Shown here: positions 9,218 through 18,650 of the stretch, in pieces
How the letters are laid out: each line of letters opens with the position of its first letter
How positions within the stretch are numbered: position 1 is the stretch's first letter
Assembly (NCBI GenBank): GCA_937936705.1
Contig: CALHCP010000050.1
Span: forward strand, 1-42,517
Reading direction: 5' to 3'
DNA from: an uncultured cyanobacterium
GTDB taxonomy: Bacteria > Cyanobacteriota > Cyanobacteriia > Gloeomargaritales > Gloeomargaritaceae
DNA: 42,517 nt
The notes under the pieces: generated by a model
Database searches by the model: none
What the model was told of the DNA's origin: nothing
What the model saw: the letters and a program-made list of their open reading frames with translations, nothing else
Position numbers and translations under genes: made by a program

Positions 9218-9883
9218 ATGGCAATTGTGCGCCGGCTGGCTGCCCGTAAACAACGAGCCAACGAGGTATTGGTGCGCCTCAAACGCCGTTACCCGAACGC
9301 CACCTGTACATTAAATTACCAAACGCCGGTGCAATTGCTGGTTGCCACCATTTTGTCGGCTCAATGTACCGATGAACGAGTCAATCAAGTCACGCCCGCC
9401 TTGTTTGCCCGCTTCCCCGATGCCCCGGCGCTGGCGGCGGCAGACCTGGAAGAACTGGAGAATTTAGTCAAATCCACCGGTTTTTACCGCAACAAAGCCC
9501 GGCACATTCAGGGAGCCTGCCGCAAAATTGTCAACGAATTTGGAGGACAAGTTCCCAAAGAAATGTCTCAATTATTGACCCTGCCGGGGGTAGCCCGCAA
9601 AACCGCCAATGTGGTGCTGGCGCACGCCTACGGCATCAACGCCGGGGTCACGGTGGATACCCATGTCAAACGGGTGTCCCGCCGTTTGGGACTCACTCAG
9701 CATAACGACCCCATTCGTATCGAACGGGATTTGATCGAACTATTACCCCAACCCGATTGGGAAAATTGGTCAATCCGATTGATTTATCACGGACGGGAAA
9801 CCTGCACCGCCCGCAGTCCCCGTTGTGGGGAATGTTTTTTGGCAGACGTATGCCCTGCTAAAGATACACTCATGGCCGCTTAA
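9218..9883 (+). CDS. nth: Endonuclease III (DNA glycosylase/AP lyase)
   Basis: It removes oxidised pyrimidines from DNA and nicks at the abasic site in base-excision repair. At 221 residues it has the normal length. A helix-hairpin-helix (LPGVARKTANVVL) carries the catalytic Lys128, and the catalytic Asp147 is in VDTHVKR. The four cysteines of the [4Fe-4S] cluster are C196, C203, C206 and C212 (C-x6-C-x2-C-x5-C). The ATG at 9218 fits the family N-terminus. The gene follows tRNA-Leu on the same strand and is followed after 25 bp by a glycosyltransferase gene, which may share its transcript. Confidence 0.97.
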   Translation: MAIVRRLAARKQRANEVLVRLKRRYPNATCTLNYQTPVQLLVATILSAQCTDERVNQVTPALFARFPDAPALAAADLEELENLVKSTGFYRNKARHIQGACRKIVNEFGGQVPKEMSQLLTLPGVARKTANVVLAHAYGINAGVTVDTHVKRVSRRLGLTQHNDPIRIERDLIELLPQPDWENWSIRLIYHGRETCTARSPRCGECFLADVCPAKDTLMAA

Positions 9884-9908
9884 ACCTCAACTTCTCCCTA
9901 ATGGATGG

Positions 9909-10853
9909 ATGACCTTAAATACACCGATTGTTTTTTTAATTTTTCGCCGCCCGGATTTAACCCAACGGGTATGGGAGCGCATCCGGCAAGTCCGTCCCAA
10001 AACTCTATTGGTCGTTGCCGATGGTCCTCGGGATGAGGCAGAAGCAGAAAAGTGCGCTCAAGCCCGGGCGGTGATTGCACAAATTGATTGGCCATGTGAT
10101 GTTTATAAAAATTATGCTGAAACCAACTTGGGCTGTAAAAAACGGGTATCTAGCGGCATTAGTTGGGCATTTTCTTTGGTGGAAGAAGCCATTATTTTAG
10201 AAGACGATTGCTTGCCCGTACCCAGCTTTTTTACCTTTTGTGAAACCCTCCTCAATCACTATCGCCAGGATGAACGCATTTTTATCATTTCCGGTAATAA
10301 TTTTCAAGATGGTAAAATACGTTCGCCCTATAGCTATTATTTTTCTAAATATCCCCATATCTGGGGTTGGGCAACCTGGCGCAGAGCCTGGCGATATTGG
10401 CATGACCATCCCGATTTATGGACAGAATATAAAAAACTCGATTTAATTTCAGCGATTCACCCTCATCCCTTAGAGCAAGGCCATTGGCAGGGGATTTTTG
10501 ACGCGATGTTTTACCATCAATATCCCGATACTTGGGATTATATTTGGACTTTCGCCTGTTGGTCACAGGGGGGATTAAGTATTGTGCCCAATGTGAATAT
10601 GGTCAGTAATTTAGGCTTTCGGGAAGATGCCGCTCATACCCGTAATCCCGATCATCAAAACGCCAATTTAGCCGTGGCCGATTTAGAACAAATCACCCAT
10701 CCGCCGTTTGTCGTCGTGGATCGTTGCGCGGATGAATATACATTCCAAAGGGCATTTGGTATTCAAAAACGTCCTCCCTTGTATCGCTGGCGCAGAAGGT
10801 TGGCCAAATTAAAAGATCGAATCAGCCGGATGTTTATTCAGAACACCAACTAA
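9909..10853 (+). CDS. Glycosyltransferase, GT-A fold (HlpA-like)
   Basis: This 314-residue protein opens with the nucleotide-sugar binding strand TPIVFLIFRRPDLTQRVWERIR, then VVADGPRD. The DxD-like metal site (IILEDDCLPVPSFF) is near residue 104. Later it has the WGWATWRRAW motif found in a cyanobacterial group often named hemolysin-like HlpA or family 2-like glycosyltransferases. It probably adds a sugar to a surface polysaccharide or glycan; donor and acceptor are unknown. The frame is open from 9825 inside nth, but ATG 9909, which begins MTLNTPIVFLIF, gives the proper start of the fold. The middle of the gene is visibly more AT-rich than nth, which could mean horizontal transfer. Confidence 0.8.
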   Translation: MTLNTPIVFLIFRRPDLTQRVWERIRQVRPKTLLVVADGPRDEAEAEKCAQARAVIAQIDWPCDVYKNYAETNLGCKKRVSSGISWAFSLVEEAIILEDDCLPVPSFFTFCETLLNHYRQDERIFIISGNNFQDGKIRSPYSYYFSKYPHIWGWATWRRAWRYWHDHPDLWTEYKKLDLISAIHPHPLEQGHWQGIFDAMFYHQYPDTWDYIWTFACWSQGGLSIVPNVNMVSNLGFREDAAHTRNPDHQNANLAVADLEQITHPPFVVVDRCADEYTFQRAFGIQKRPPLYRWRRRLAKLKDRISRMFIQNTN

Positions 10854-10856
10854 TTA

Positions 10857-10901
10857 GGTACAAGCAGTCGCCGGGGCGCAGCCCCCGTTTCTGGTTCGCC
10901 G
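10857..10901 (+). repeat. MITE-like element fragment (left-half core)
   Basis: It contains the core CAGTCGCCGGGGCGCAGCC and the following TTTCTGGTTC segment of the family. Both terminal repeats are missing or degraded. It lies just after the glycosyltransferase gene. The remainder of 10854-11035 shows no gene. Confidence 0.65.
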
Positions 10902-11035
10902 CCATCTCTGGAGGCTCACGGGGAGATTCTCGGTTGGTTGTCATCAAATCGCAGCTTCGGTTTTCCCCAAACCGTTGTTCCCTCTCAGGGCAAAATCACC
11001 AAAGTACCGCTGACTGCCCCTTTGCTAATCGTTCG

Positions 11036-11347
11036 CTAATCCCAATCATCGGCAAAGTCCCATTCATCTTCAGACGGGGGCGGTCGGCGCCGGGGATATT
11101 CCACATAGTCCGGTTCCAAAACAATCGGCTCCTCTGCCTCTTGAGGGCGTTGCCGTTTGGGGTGGGTCAACCATCGGTCTAACCCCCAAGAAACGCATAC
11201 GCCTAATAAAAACGAGAGGCAAAACCCCAACCCTAAGGACACAGGCACCACCGGTTGACCCAAAACCACCAAACGCACCCAGGGTTGCCAATTTTGCCCC
11301 AAAAAAACCAACAATAATAATCCCAAAATCAACCCCAACCCCTTCAT
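11036..11347 (-). CDS. Small membrane protein, LapA-like (DUF1049 type)
   Basis: The protein has 103 residues with two hydrophobic segments, about 4-18 (LGLILGLLLLVFLG) and 33-56 (VSLGLGFCLSFLLGVCVSWGLD). A Pro/Arg-rich then strongly acidic cytoplasmic tail follows, ending DEWDFADDWD. The two-helix hairpin with a short loop resembles LapA-domain proteins, but the fit is loose. ATG 11347 overlaps the ubiX stop codon by 4 bases (ATGA), which indicates translational coupling and fixes this start over an upstream in-frame option at 11449. It is the last gene of a three-gene unit. Confidence 0.75.
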   Translation of the reverse strand: MKGLGLILGLLLLVFLGQNWQPWVRLVVLGQPVVPVSLGLGFCLSFLLGVCVSWGLDRWLTHPKRQRPQEAEEPIVLEPDYVEYPRRRPPPSEDEWDFADDWD

Positions 11348-11952
11348 AACCACCGCCGTAAGGGAACGCAATCCATATCCAATTGATCCAAAGCCCTGGC
11401 TACGACAAAATCCACTAAATCCAGGATGGATTGGGGCTGATGATACCAAGCCGGGATCGCCGGCACAATCCTCGCCCCCGCTTCCGCCAAAGTCGTCAGA
11501 TTCCGTAGATGAATCAGGCTAAACGGGGTTTCCCGCGGTACCAGCACCAACCGTCGCCCCTCTTTCAAATGGACATCAGCCGTCCGTTCTAACAAATCGC
11601 CGCTCAGGCCACCGGCTAACTTCGCCACCGTTCCCATACTACAGGGCATTACCAACATCCCCTGGGTACGGTAAGAGCCGCTGGCCATGCCCGCCCCAAT
11701 ATCGTTCCAATGGTGGCAGAGCAGTTTCCCGGCGGCGGGTACGCCTACCTGTGACCGCCAAAAGCCCTCTTGAGCCGCCACTGCCGGAATTTTGACACCC
11801 ATCTCTTCCCGCCACACCGCATAGGCTCCCTTGGAAAGAACCAGTTCGACGATGGCCTCGGATTGTAATAAATACTTCAGAGCTTGCAGGGCGTAAACTT
11901 GCCCCGATGCCCCGGTGACGGCCAGGATAACGGGTCGTTGTGCCCCATTCAT
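11344..11952 (-). CDS. ubiX: Flavin prenyltransferase UbiX
   Basis: UbiX attaches dimethylallyl phosphate to FMN, making the prenylated flavin cofactor of UbiD decarboxylases. In cyanobacteria that pair serves plastoquinone synthesis. The protein has 202 residues from ATG 11952. The N-terminal FMN-binding strand-loop is VILAVTGASGQVYALQALK, followed by GMASGSY and MLVMPCSMGTVAKLAGGLSGDLLERTADV. RRLVLVPRETPFSLIHLRNL and AIPAWYHQP complete the family pattern. The start overlaps the upstream gene's stop as ATGA, and its own stop overlaps the downstream start in the same way. The frame continues upstream to 11982, but the coupled ATG is better supported. UbiD is not in the window. Confidence 0.93.
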   Translation of the reverse strand: MNGAQRPVILAVTGASGQVYALQALKYLLQSEAIVELVLSKGAYAVWREEMGVKIPAVAAQEGFWRSQVGVPAAGKLLCHHWNDIGAGMASGSYRTQGMLVMPCSMGTVAKLAGGLSGDLLERTADVHLKEGRRLVLVPRETPFSLIHLRNLTTLAEAGARIVPAIPAWYHQPQSILDLVDFVVARALDQLDMDCVPLRRWL

Positions 11953-12509
11953 AGCTGGGTCGCCTGTTGCACCAAAGCACAAATATCGGCGTAACTGAAA
12001 CCCAAGTTCTCGCCCAGGATCACCACCAAGTCATTTTCTTCAATGAGCGTCTGACCGTCCACCAGGGCTAATTGGGCGATCATTTTCAGGGCAATCTCCC
12101 GATCCTGGGGCACCAACCCCTGCACCCCCGCCCAAAACAACTCCAGCGGGTCAACTTCCCGCAACCACTGCTCTACCTGTCGGCGCAGATGCGGGCTGAG
12201 AACAACCCCGGCAGCCGCCAACTGCGTCTCTAATTGCGCCAGTTCCGTGGGCAACACCTCGTCATCAATGGCAATCATGGCGGTAGCCAAAGCCGCCAGG
12301 GATTCTTGCCGGTCAAGGCTCAGAGCCGTGACCATAGGCTCACGCAAACGCTTCCAGACGTAACGCATACCGGCGGCGATAAGGGTCACCCCCATTCTAA
12401 CCCGGTCATTTCCCAGGGACGCTGGATCAGCGCCGAGCCGGTGCCATAGCTGATAGTTAGTTTCAATAAAAAAGCCAGGGCATGCCCCCCGGCTGAGCTG
12501 TGTATCCAT
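11949..12509 (-). CDS. TerB-like helical protein, unknown function
   Basis: The protein has 186 residues. After about 60 residues it has two helical stretches with acidic pairs (LAALATAMIAIDDEVLPTE, then MIAQLALVDGQTLIEEND). These resemble the metal-binding helical repeat of TerB (tellurite-resistance/DUF533) domains. The resemblance is in pattern only, so the family call is tentative. No Shine-Dalgarno is clear at ATG 12509; ATG 12395 (MGVTLIAAGMRY) would give a compact 148-residue protein and is a fair alternative. It is coupled to ubiX by an ATGA overlap. An AT-rich inverted repeat lies about 35 bp upstream. Confidence 0.65.
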   Translation of the reverse strand: MDTQLSRGACPGFFIETNYQLWHRLGADPASLGNDRVRMGVTLIAAGMRYVWKRLREPMVTALSLDRQESLAALATAMIAIDDEVLPTELAQLETQLAAAGVVLSPHLRRQVEQWLREVDPLELFWAGVQGLVPQDREIALKMIAQLALVDGQTLIEENDLVVILGENLGFSYADICALVQQATQL

Positions 12510-12541
12510 CTGAGAGAGGAGAACTCTGGGATTACCCTAAC

Positions 12542-12568
12542 ATTTATTGATAAATAGTGTCAATAAAT
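12542..12568. promoter_or_regulatory. AT-rich inverted repeat upstream of the TerB-like/ubiX unit
   Basis: Perfect 9-base arms ATTTATTGA (12542-12550) and TCAATAAAT (12560-12568) are separated by 9 bases. It lies 33 bases upstream of the start at 12509 and could be an operator. No known regulator consensus is recognised. Confidence 0.35.
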
Positions 12569-12607
12569 TAGGTAGAAGCCATTTCCAGATTCGGTCAACA
12601 CACCAAA

Positions 12608-13062
12608 GGGCACCTCTATAGGAATATGATTTGACTGGCGAACAAAAATTTTACAGAACCAAGTCGGGGGCGGCGCCCCTACGACCGCTTATCTGTAATT
12701 TACAGAGGTTCCCCAAAGAAAAAGAATAATAGCGACGAGACCAAAAGCCCGGTAGATGTGCCGATGACGGTCATAGCGCCCCATCATCCAGGCCAAACAG
12801 TACTCGACTTTCCATCGGTGGCGGCAGCCAACTCCCACTCGCCGCTCGCAGGTCGGGATGGTGATGCCGCTGTAACCTGCGGCAAAAGTCTGCGCTCTCA
12901 TAGGCTTTGTCCACTACCCACCGAGTGCCGCTAGTGACCATTGATTCAATTTCTTTTCTTTCTTCTTAGGAATCAGCGGTTTGCGCACCGCCCATTGCTC
13001 ATCGGTTAAATTATGTCTGCTCATAGAGGATTTTCTGCTGGCTCCAATCAATAGAGGTGACC
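12608..13062 (-). mobile_element. Decayed IS5-family insertion sequence, probable parent of the MITE-like repeats
   Basis: The ends are GGGCACCTCTATA at 12608 and ATAGAGGTGACC at 13051-13062, an inverted pair identical in type to the termini of the small dispersed repeat. A TTAA follows the right end (13063-13066). Inside is a broken transposase gene (12711-13024). Between that gene and the left end (12608-12714) lies a stretch matching the repeat core: GAACCTCTGTAAATTAC, then GCGGTCGTAGGGGCGCCGCCC when read on the minus strand. The element has lost most of its transposase and cannot move by itself. Confidence 0.7.
12711..13024 (-). pseudogene. IS5-family transposase remnant (internal deletion and frameshifts)
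   Basis: Starting at ATG 13024, the sequence encodes MSRHNLTDEQWAVRKPLIP, a typical IS5-type N-terminus (LTDEQW...PLLP). It is soon interrupted. A different frame gives WVVDKAYESADF, the DDE-region motif usually read D-K-x-Y-D/E-S, and a third frame gives IPTCERRVG followed by RWKVEYCLAWMMGRYDRH and HIYRAFGLVAIIL, the usual C-terminal (R)WxVER-x-(F)AW motif. About 100 codons remain of an expected 250 or so, across at least three frames. The order of the pieces is preserved, so this is one decayed gene with an internal deletion. Confidence 0.8.
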
Positions 13063-13190
13063 TTAATAAACAATCAACAATTTCATTGATTAAATAACGA
13101 TTTATTGCGGTTTTCATTCTATTCGAGACAAGTTTTGCAGAGTCTGTTAACTTAAAATTCAAGCAAGAATTTAGAATTTGAGGTAATGGC

Positions 13191-13505
13191 GTGAAACGGT
13201 TGGCAGATACATGGATTGACCGGTGGTGTCAAGAACAGGGCTGGACAGAGTGGGTTGCGAGCGGGGGCACCTATTGGGCGTTTCCTCCCCATGCCGTGAT
13301 GCCGGTGCCCATCCCGACCGAAGTGTTACAAGAACTTAAAGCCACCCATGGTTTATCCCCCCAGGAACGCTGGGGTGTTGGTATTGTAATTGTTAGTACA
13401 CTAATCGCACTGTTTGGCAGTTGGTATAGCCAGTGTCCGTTGCCTTTGGTGGGAGCCTTTACCCTAGGAGCATTGCTCACGGCGGCGATGGATGATGAAA
13501 TTTAG
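13191..13505 (+). CDS. Conserved cyanobacterial hypothetical membrane protein
   Basis: A 104-residue protein starting at GTG 13191, supported by a GAGGT ribosome-binding site 7 bases upstream. Residues 1-60 form a soluble Trp-rich domain (WIDRWCQEQGWTEW, then TYWAFPPHAVMPVPIP). Residues 62-98 form one long or two short hydrophobic segments (WGVGIVIVSTLIALFGSW, then PLVGAFTLGALLTA). The PHAVMPxPIP stretch looks familiar from small proteins widespread in cyanobacteria, but no function is known to me. It stands alone between the IS remnant and tgt. Confidence 0.75.
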   Translation: MKRLADTWIDRWCQEQGWTEWVASGGTYWAFPPHAVMPVPIPTEVLQELKATHGLSPQERWGVGIVIVSTLIALFGSWYSQCPLPLVGAFTLGALLTAAMDDEI

Positions 13506-13769
13506 TCGCCCGTAACCAGGTCTGGTAAACTCAAGCACCCCAATCCACCCATGTAACTCCATCATCCCAACCCTGAAGCAGCCTATCTCGGCCTACGAGC
13601 CATGAAAATGGCGGCGGAGCGGGAAGGCACGCTCTCCCTAGCGGTTCCATCATAATTTTGCGACAAGCGGTCGCCGGGGCGCAGCCCCCGACTTGGGTTC
13701 TCCAGTGCATCGGTTCATATCTGGGGCAAAACGGTTCTAACTTCCACGTTCCCAGGTTTGCCCATCGGG
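13506..13769. repeat. Gene-free stretch with a MITE core fragment
   Basis: A family core fragment, AAGCGGTCGCCGGGGCGCAG through the CTTGGGTTCTCC box, lies at 13665-13704 on the plus strand without terminal repeats. Just before it, the plus-strand reading 13557-13655 translates as HHPNPEAAYLGLRAMKMAAEREG and ends at a stop. This could be a gene fragment, but it is too short to call. Nothing else is supported. Confidence 0.5.
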
Positions 13770-14924
<1,155 letters not shown>

Positions 14925-14969
14925 TTAACAAGATTTAATTTCTGTTGAACCCCCTTATCCCCATTTCCC

Positions 14970-16760
14970 ATGACTGCCCACATTCGCAATGTTGCTATTA
15001 TCGCCCACGTTGACCACGGTAAAACGACCCTGGTGGATGCCCTCTTGAAGCAGGCCGGGGCGTTTCGTCAAGGTGAGGAAGTACCCACTTGCGTCATGGA
15101 CTCCAACGACCTGGAACGGGAGCGGGGGATCACGATTTTGGCCAAGAATACGGCGGTTCGATACAAGGATTATTTGATCAACATTGTGGATACACCGGGG
15201 CACGCCGACTTCGGGGGTGAGGTGGAGCGGGTGTTGGGCATGGTGGAGGGCTGTTTGCTGATTGTGGATGTAAACGAAGGCCCGATGCCCCAGACCCGGT
15301 TTGTGTTAAAAAAAGCGCTGGAAAAGGGTTTGCGCCCGATTGTGGTGCTGAACAAAATTGACCGTCTGCGGACCGACCCCCACATCGCTCTGAATAAGGT
15401 TTTGGATTTGTTTTTGGAATTGGGCGCCGATGATGACCAGTGTGAGTTTCCCTATTTGTTTGCTTCGGGGATGGCCGGTCATGCCCGCCTGCGCCTTGAA
15501 GATGAGCCGGTGGATATGCAGCCTCTGTTTGAAGCCCTGTTGCACCATGTGCCGCCTCCGGCCGGGGATGAAAATAAACCGTTGCAATTGCAGGTGACGA
15601 CCCTGGATTATTCGGATTATTTGGGGCGGATTGTCATCGGTAAAATTCACAACGGTAAAATTACCAGCGGTCAACAGGCGGCTTTGATTACGGCTGAGGG
15701 GAAAATTATCCGTTCTAAAATTACCAAACTGCTCGGTTTTGAAGGCTTGAAACGGGTGGAATTGGCCTCGGCGACGGCGGGTTACATCGTGGCGGTGGCC
15801 GGTTTTAGTGAGGCCAATATTGGTGAAACGATTACCTGTCCCGACAACCCGATGGCGCTGCCCCTGATTAAGGTGGATGAACCCACTTTGCAGATGACCT
15901 TTTCGGTGAATGATTCGCCGTTTGCCGGGCAAGAGGGTAAGTTTGTCACCTCCCGGCAGTTGCGGGAACGGCTGCTGCGGGAATTGGAAACGAATGTGGC
16001 GTTGCGGGTGGAAGAAGCGGCAAGTACCGATAGTTTCTTGGTATCGGGGCGGGGGGAATTGCACCTGGGCATTTTGATCGAAACCATGCGCCGGGAGGGG
16101 TATGAGTTTCAGGTTTCCCAGCCGCAGGTGATCTACCGCCAAATTGACGGTCAACCCTGTGAACCCTATGAATATCTGGTTTTGGATGTGCCGGATGAAG
16201 CGGTGGGCAGTTGCATCGAGAAGTTGGGGCAACGGCGGGGGGAAATGCAGGATATGCAAGCGGGCGGGAATGGCCGTACCCAGTTGGAATTTATCATTCC
16301 GGCGCGGGGCTTGGTGGGCTTCCGGGGTGAATTTTTGCGCCTCACCCGCGGGGAAGGCATTATGAGCCATAGTTTTCTGGATTATCGGCCTTTGGCCGGC
16401 AGTGTGGAAACTCGCCGCAATGGGGTTTTAATCTCGCTGGAAGAAGGGGAAGCGACCTTCTACGCCCTAAAAAATGCGGAAGACCGGGGGGTCTTTTTCA
16501 TCTCGCCGGGAACCAGGGTGTACAAGGGTATGATTGTGGGGGAACACAACCGTCCCCAGGATTTGGAACTGAATGTGTGCAAAACCAAGCAGTTAACCAA
16601 TATGCGTTCGGCGGGGGCGGAAGAATTGACCCAACTGCAAACGCCGGTGGATATGAATTTGGAGCGAGCCTTGGAATACATCGGCCCGGATGAATTGGTG
16701 GAGGTCACCCCCAAGTCGGTGCGTTTGCGCAAGCTGAATAAAAAGCTGGCGCGTCGTTAA
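14970..16760 (+). CDS. typA: Ribosome-associated GTPase TypA/BipA
   Basis: TypA/BipA is a translational GTPase related to EF-G that acts in 50S assembly and stress adaptation. The protein has 596 residues, the usual length. The GTP-binding motifs are [10 protein letters not shown] (G1, near residue 11), RGITILAKN (G2 region), DTPGHADF (G3) and NKIDR (G4). These are followed by domain II, the EF-G-like domains III and V, and the BipA-specific C-terminal domain ending in [18 protein letters not shown] 14970 gives the canonical N-terminus. It has its own transcription unit, divergent from tgt. Confidence 0.98.
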   Translation: MTAHIRNVAIIAHVDHGKTTLVDALLKQAGAFRQGEEVPTCVMDSNDLERERGITILAKNTAVRYKDYLINIVDTPGHADFGGEVERVLGMVEGCLLIVDVNEGPMPQTRFVLKKALEKGLRPIVVLNKIDRLRTDPHIALNKVLDLFLELGADDDQCEFPYLFASGMAGHARLRLEDEPVDMQPLFEALLHHVPPPAGDENKPLQLQVTTLDYSDYLGRIVIGKIHNGKITSGQQAALITAEGKIIRSKITKLLGFEGLKRVELASATAGYIVAVAGFSEANIGETITCPDNPMALPLIKVDEPTLQMTFSVNDSPFAGQEGKFVTSRQLRERLLRELETNVALRVEEAASTDSFLVSGRGELHLGILIETMRREGYEFQVSQPQVIYRQIDGQPCEPYEYLVLDVPDEAVGSCIEKLGQRRGEMQDMQAGGNGRTQLEFIIPARGLVGFRGEFLRLTRGEGIMSHSFLDYRPLAGSVETRRNGVLISLEEGEATFYALKNAEDRGVFFISPGTRVYKGMIVGEHNRPQDLELNVCKTKQLTNMRSAGAEELTQLQTPVDMNLERALEYIGPDELVEVTPKSVRLRKLNKKLARR

Positions 16761-16869
16761 GGGCACCATTGCCGGACTCCACTGTAATTCTTGCCACTTC
16801 ACAAACCGGTTGTGCGCCCTCTCCATACCCGTTGAGAGTCGTAGCGATACCCCCCGCAGACAGTTGCGG

Positions 16870-16910
16870 ATGGCGGTCGCCGGGACGCAGCTCCCGTCTC
16901 TGGTTCTCCA
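16870..16910 (+). repeat. MITE-like element fragment
   Basis: A degenerate family core (TGGCGGTCGCCGGGACGCAG, then TCTCTGGTTCTCC) without terminal repeats. It lies between typA and the fba terminator. Confidence 0.55.
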
Positions 16911-16938
16911 AAATCTTGGTTCGCCAATCCGGGCTATT

Positions 16939-16969
16939 AAAAAACCCCTCTCCCGGAGGAAAGGGGTTT
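16939..16969 (-). terminator. Intrinsic terminator of fba
   Basis: On the minus strand AACCCCT-TTCC, a 4-base TCCG loop and GGAG-AGGGGTT form a near-perfect stem followed by a run of six T. It begins about 20 bases after the fba stop codon. Confidence 0.85.
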
Positions 16970-16989
16970 GGGTTTGCAGTGGCCGGGAA

Positions 16990-18069
16990 TTAAGCGGTCA
17001 CCAACTTGCGGGTCACGGCTTTCAGTTCCCCTTTGGCATATTTGACCGCATACTCTTCACAGGTCATTTGCTTGATCTTGCTGGCATTGCCCGCCGTCCA
17101 GAACTGTTGATAACGGTCGGCACACACCCGCTGCATGTACTTGATGGAGGGCTTCAGGAAATGGCGGGGGTCAAATTCCTTGGCATCTTTCGCCAGGGCT
17201 TCCCGCACGGCAGCGGTAATGGCCAGACGATTGTCGGTGTCAATGTTCACCTTGCGCACCCCGTTTTTGATCCCCCGTTGGATTTCTTCCACCGGCACGC
17301 CGTAGGTTTCGGGAATCGCGCCGCCGTACTCGTTGATCAGGTCGAGCAATTCCTTGGGCACCGACGAGGAACCGTGCATGACCAAGTGGGTATTGGGCAG
17401 GCGGCGGTGCAGTTCCTCAATCCGATCCATGCGCAGGATTTCCCCTTCCGGCTTGCGGCTGAATTTGTACGCCCCGTGGCTGGTGCCAATCGCCACCGCC
17501 AAGGCATCCAGGTCGGTTTTTTCCACAAAATCCACCGCCTGATCCGGGTCGGTCAACAGTTGGTCGTGGGACAACACGCCTTCGGCACCGTGACCGTCTT
17601 CCGCTTCACCCGTGCCGGTCTCCAGGGAACCCAAGCAGCCCAATTCCCCTTCCACGCTCACGCCCAACCCGTGGGCAACCTTCACCACTTCCGCCGTCAC
17701 GGCTACGTTGTACTCATAGCTGGCCGGGGTTTTGGCATCCTCCAGCAAAGAGCCGTCCATCATCACGCTGGTAAAGCCGTTGCGAATGGCAGAATAGCAG
17801 GTGGCGGGGCTGTTGCCGTGGTCTTGGTGCATGGCCACGGGAATGTGGGGATAGGTCTCCACGGCGGCCAGGATCAGATGCCGCAGGAAGTTTTCCCCGG
17901 CGTACTTGCGGGCACCCCGAGAGGCTTGCAAAATCACCGGGCTGTCGGTTTCATGCGCCGCCTGCATGATCGCCTGGATTTGTTCCATGTTGTTGACGTT
18001 GAAGGCGGGAATGCCATAGTCATGTTCGGCGGCGTGATCCAGCAAAAGCCGCATGGGAACCAGTGCCAT
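16990..18069 (-). CDS. fba: Fructose-bisphosphate aldolase, class II (Calvin cycle subtype)
   Basis: The zinc enzyme condenses dihydroxyacetone phosphate with glyceraldehyde-3-phosphate or erythrose-4-phosphate, in the Calvin cycle and gluconeogenesis. The protein has 359 residues, as expected for the FbaA/CbbA group. Visible motifs are [11 protein letters not shown] and HQDHG (catalytic Asp and zinc His). [22 protein letters not shown] (zinc His) and [10 protein letters not shown] follow, then NIDTDNRLA for phosphate binding. A strong AGGAGGA ribosome-binding site lies 5 bases before ATG 18069. A clear terminator follows the stop. It is probably monocistronic. Confidence 0.98.
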   Translation of the reverse strand: MALVPMRLLLDHAAEHDYGIPAFNVNNMEQIQAIMQAAHETDSPVILQASRGARKYAGENFLRHLILAAVETYPHIPVAMHQDHGNSPATCYSAIRNGFTSVMMDGSLLEDAKTPASYEYNVAVTAEVVKVAHGLGVSVEGELGCLGSLETGTGEAEDGHGAEGVLSHDQLLTDPDQAVDFVEKTDLDALAVAIGTSHGAYKFSRKPEGEILRMDRIEELHRRLPNTHLVMHGSSSVPKELLDLINEYGGAIPETYGVPVEEIQRGIKNGVRKVNIDTDNRLAITAAVREALAKDAKEFDPRHFLKPSIKYMQRVCADRYQQFWTAGNASKIKQMTCEEYAVKYAKGELKAVTRKLVTA

Positions 18070-18158
18070 AATGTCCTCCTAATGTTGGTGCAGTAAGTGC
18101 CGTTGGTCTTTACATTATTTTTAACATCTTCTGCACCCGGTGGGGAAATTTGCCTTGA

Positions 18159-18650
18159 CTAGGGGCAAAGATTTTGTAACCGGGCTAAATCCTGTTGCAC
18201 TTGTTGGGCGTGGGTTTCCGGTTTCACCTTCCGGTAGATTTGGGCGATTCGCCCCTGGGGATCAATAATAAAGGTATGGCGAAAGACGCCTTCGTCGCTT
18301 TTACCCATGAATTTTTTCGGGCCATAACTGCCGTAGGCACGGGCGACTTGTCCCTCTATATCGGCCAGTAATAAAAACGGCAAATGGTACTTACGGGAAA
18401 ACTTGGCATGGCTGGCTACCGTATCGCCACTGATGCCCAAGACCACCGCCTGGAGCTGTTGCAGTTGCGGGTAGGCATCCCGAAACCCGCAGGCTTCGGT
18501 GGTGCAACCGGGGGTGTTGTCGCGGGGATAAAAGTATAAAACCACCCACTGCCCCCGAAATTGCGCCAGGGACACCGTTTGACCGTCGCCGCCGGGCAGA
18601 CTAAATTCCGGGGCGGGTTGTCCCACCGCCAATTCCACCGCTTCCCTCAT
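18159..18650 (-). CDS. bcp: Peroxiredoxin, Bcp/PrxQ family
   Basis: It reduces hydrogen peroxide and organic peroxides, usually with thioredoxin as electron donor. The protein has 163 residues from ATG 18650. The active site is in PRDNTPGCTTEACGFRD: peroxidatic Cys49 and resolving Cys54, the atypical 2-Cys arrangement of PrxQ. The frame is open much further upstream, but only the ATG at 18650 fits the family. That ATG overlaps the preceding gene's stop codon (ATGA), so translation is coupled to the glycoside-hydrolase-like gene. Confidence 0.95.
   Translation of the reverse strand: MREAVELAVGQPAPEFSLPGGDGQTVSLAQFRGQWVVLYFYPRDNTPGCTTEACGFRDAYPQLQQLQAVVLGISGDTVASHAKFSRKYHLPFLLLADIEGQVARAYGSYGPKKFMGKSDEGVFRHTFIIDPQGRIAQIYRKVKPETHAQQVQQDLARLQNLCP

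Noticed and set aside
13551-13655. Short peptide-like reading NPEAAYLGLRAMKMAAEREG
   Set aside because: Only about 30 codons, no start with a ribosome-binding site, and no family I can name; kept as a note on the gap only.
15306-16370. Minus-strand open frame of about 350 codons inside typA
   Set aside because: It is antisense to a certain TypA gene and has the typical Gln/His/Arg-rich shadow composition.
16810-18096. Long plus-strand open frame (over 400 codons) opposite fba
   Set aside because: Its His/Gly/Arg-rich composition follows from the antisense of a high-GC gene; fba on the minus strand is unambiguous.
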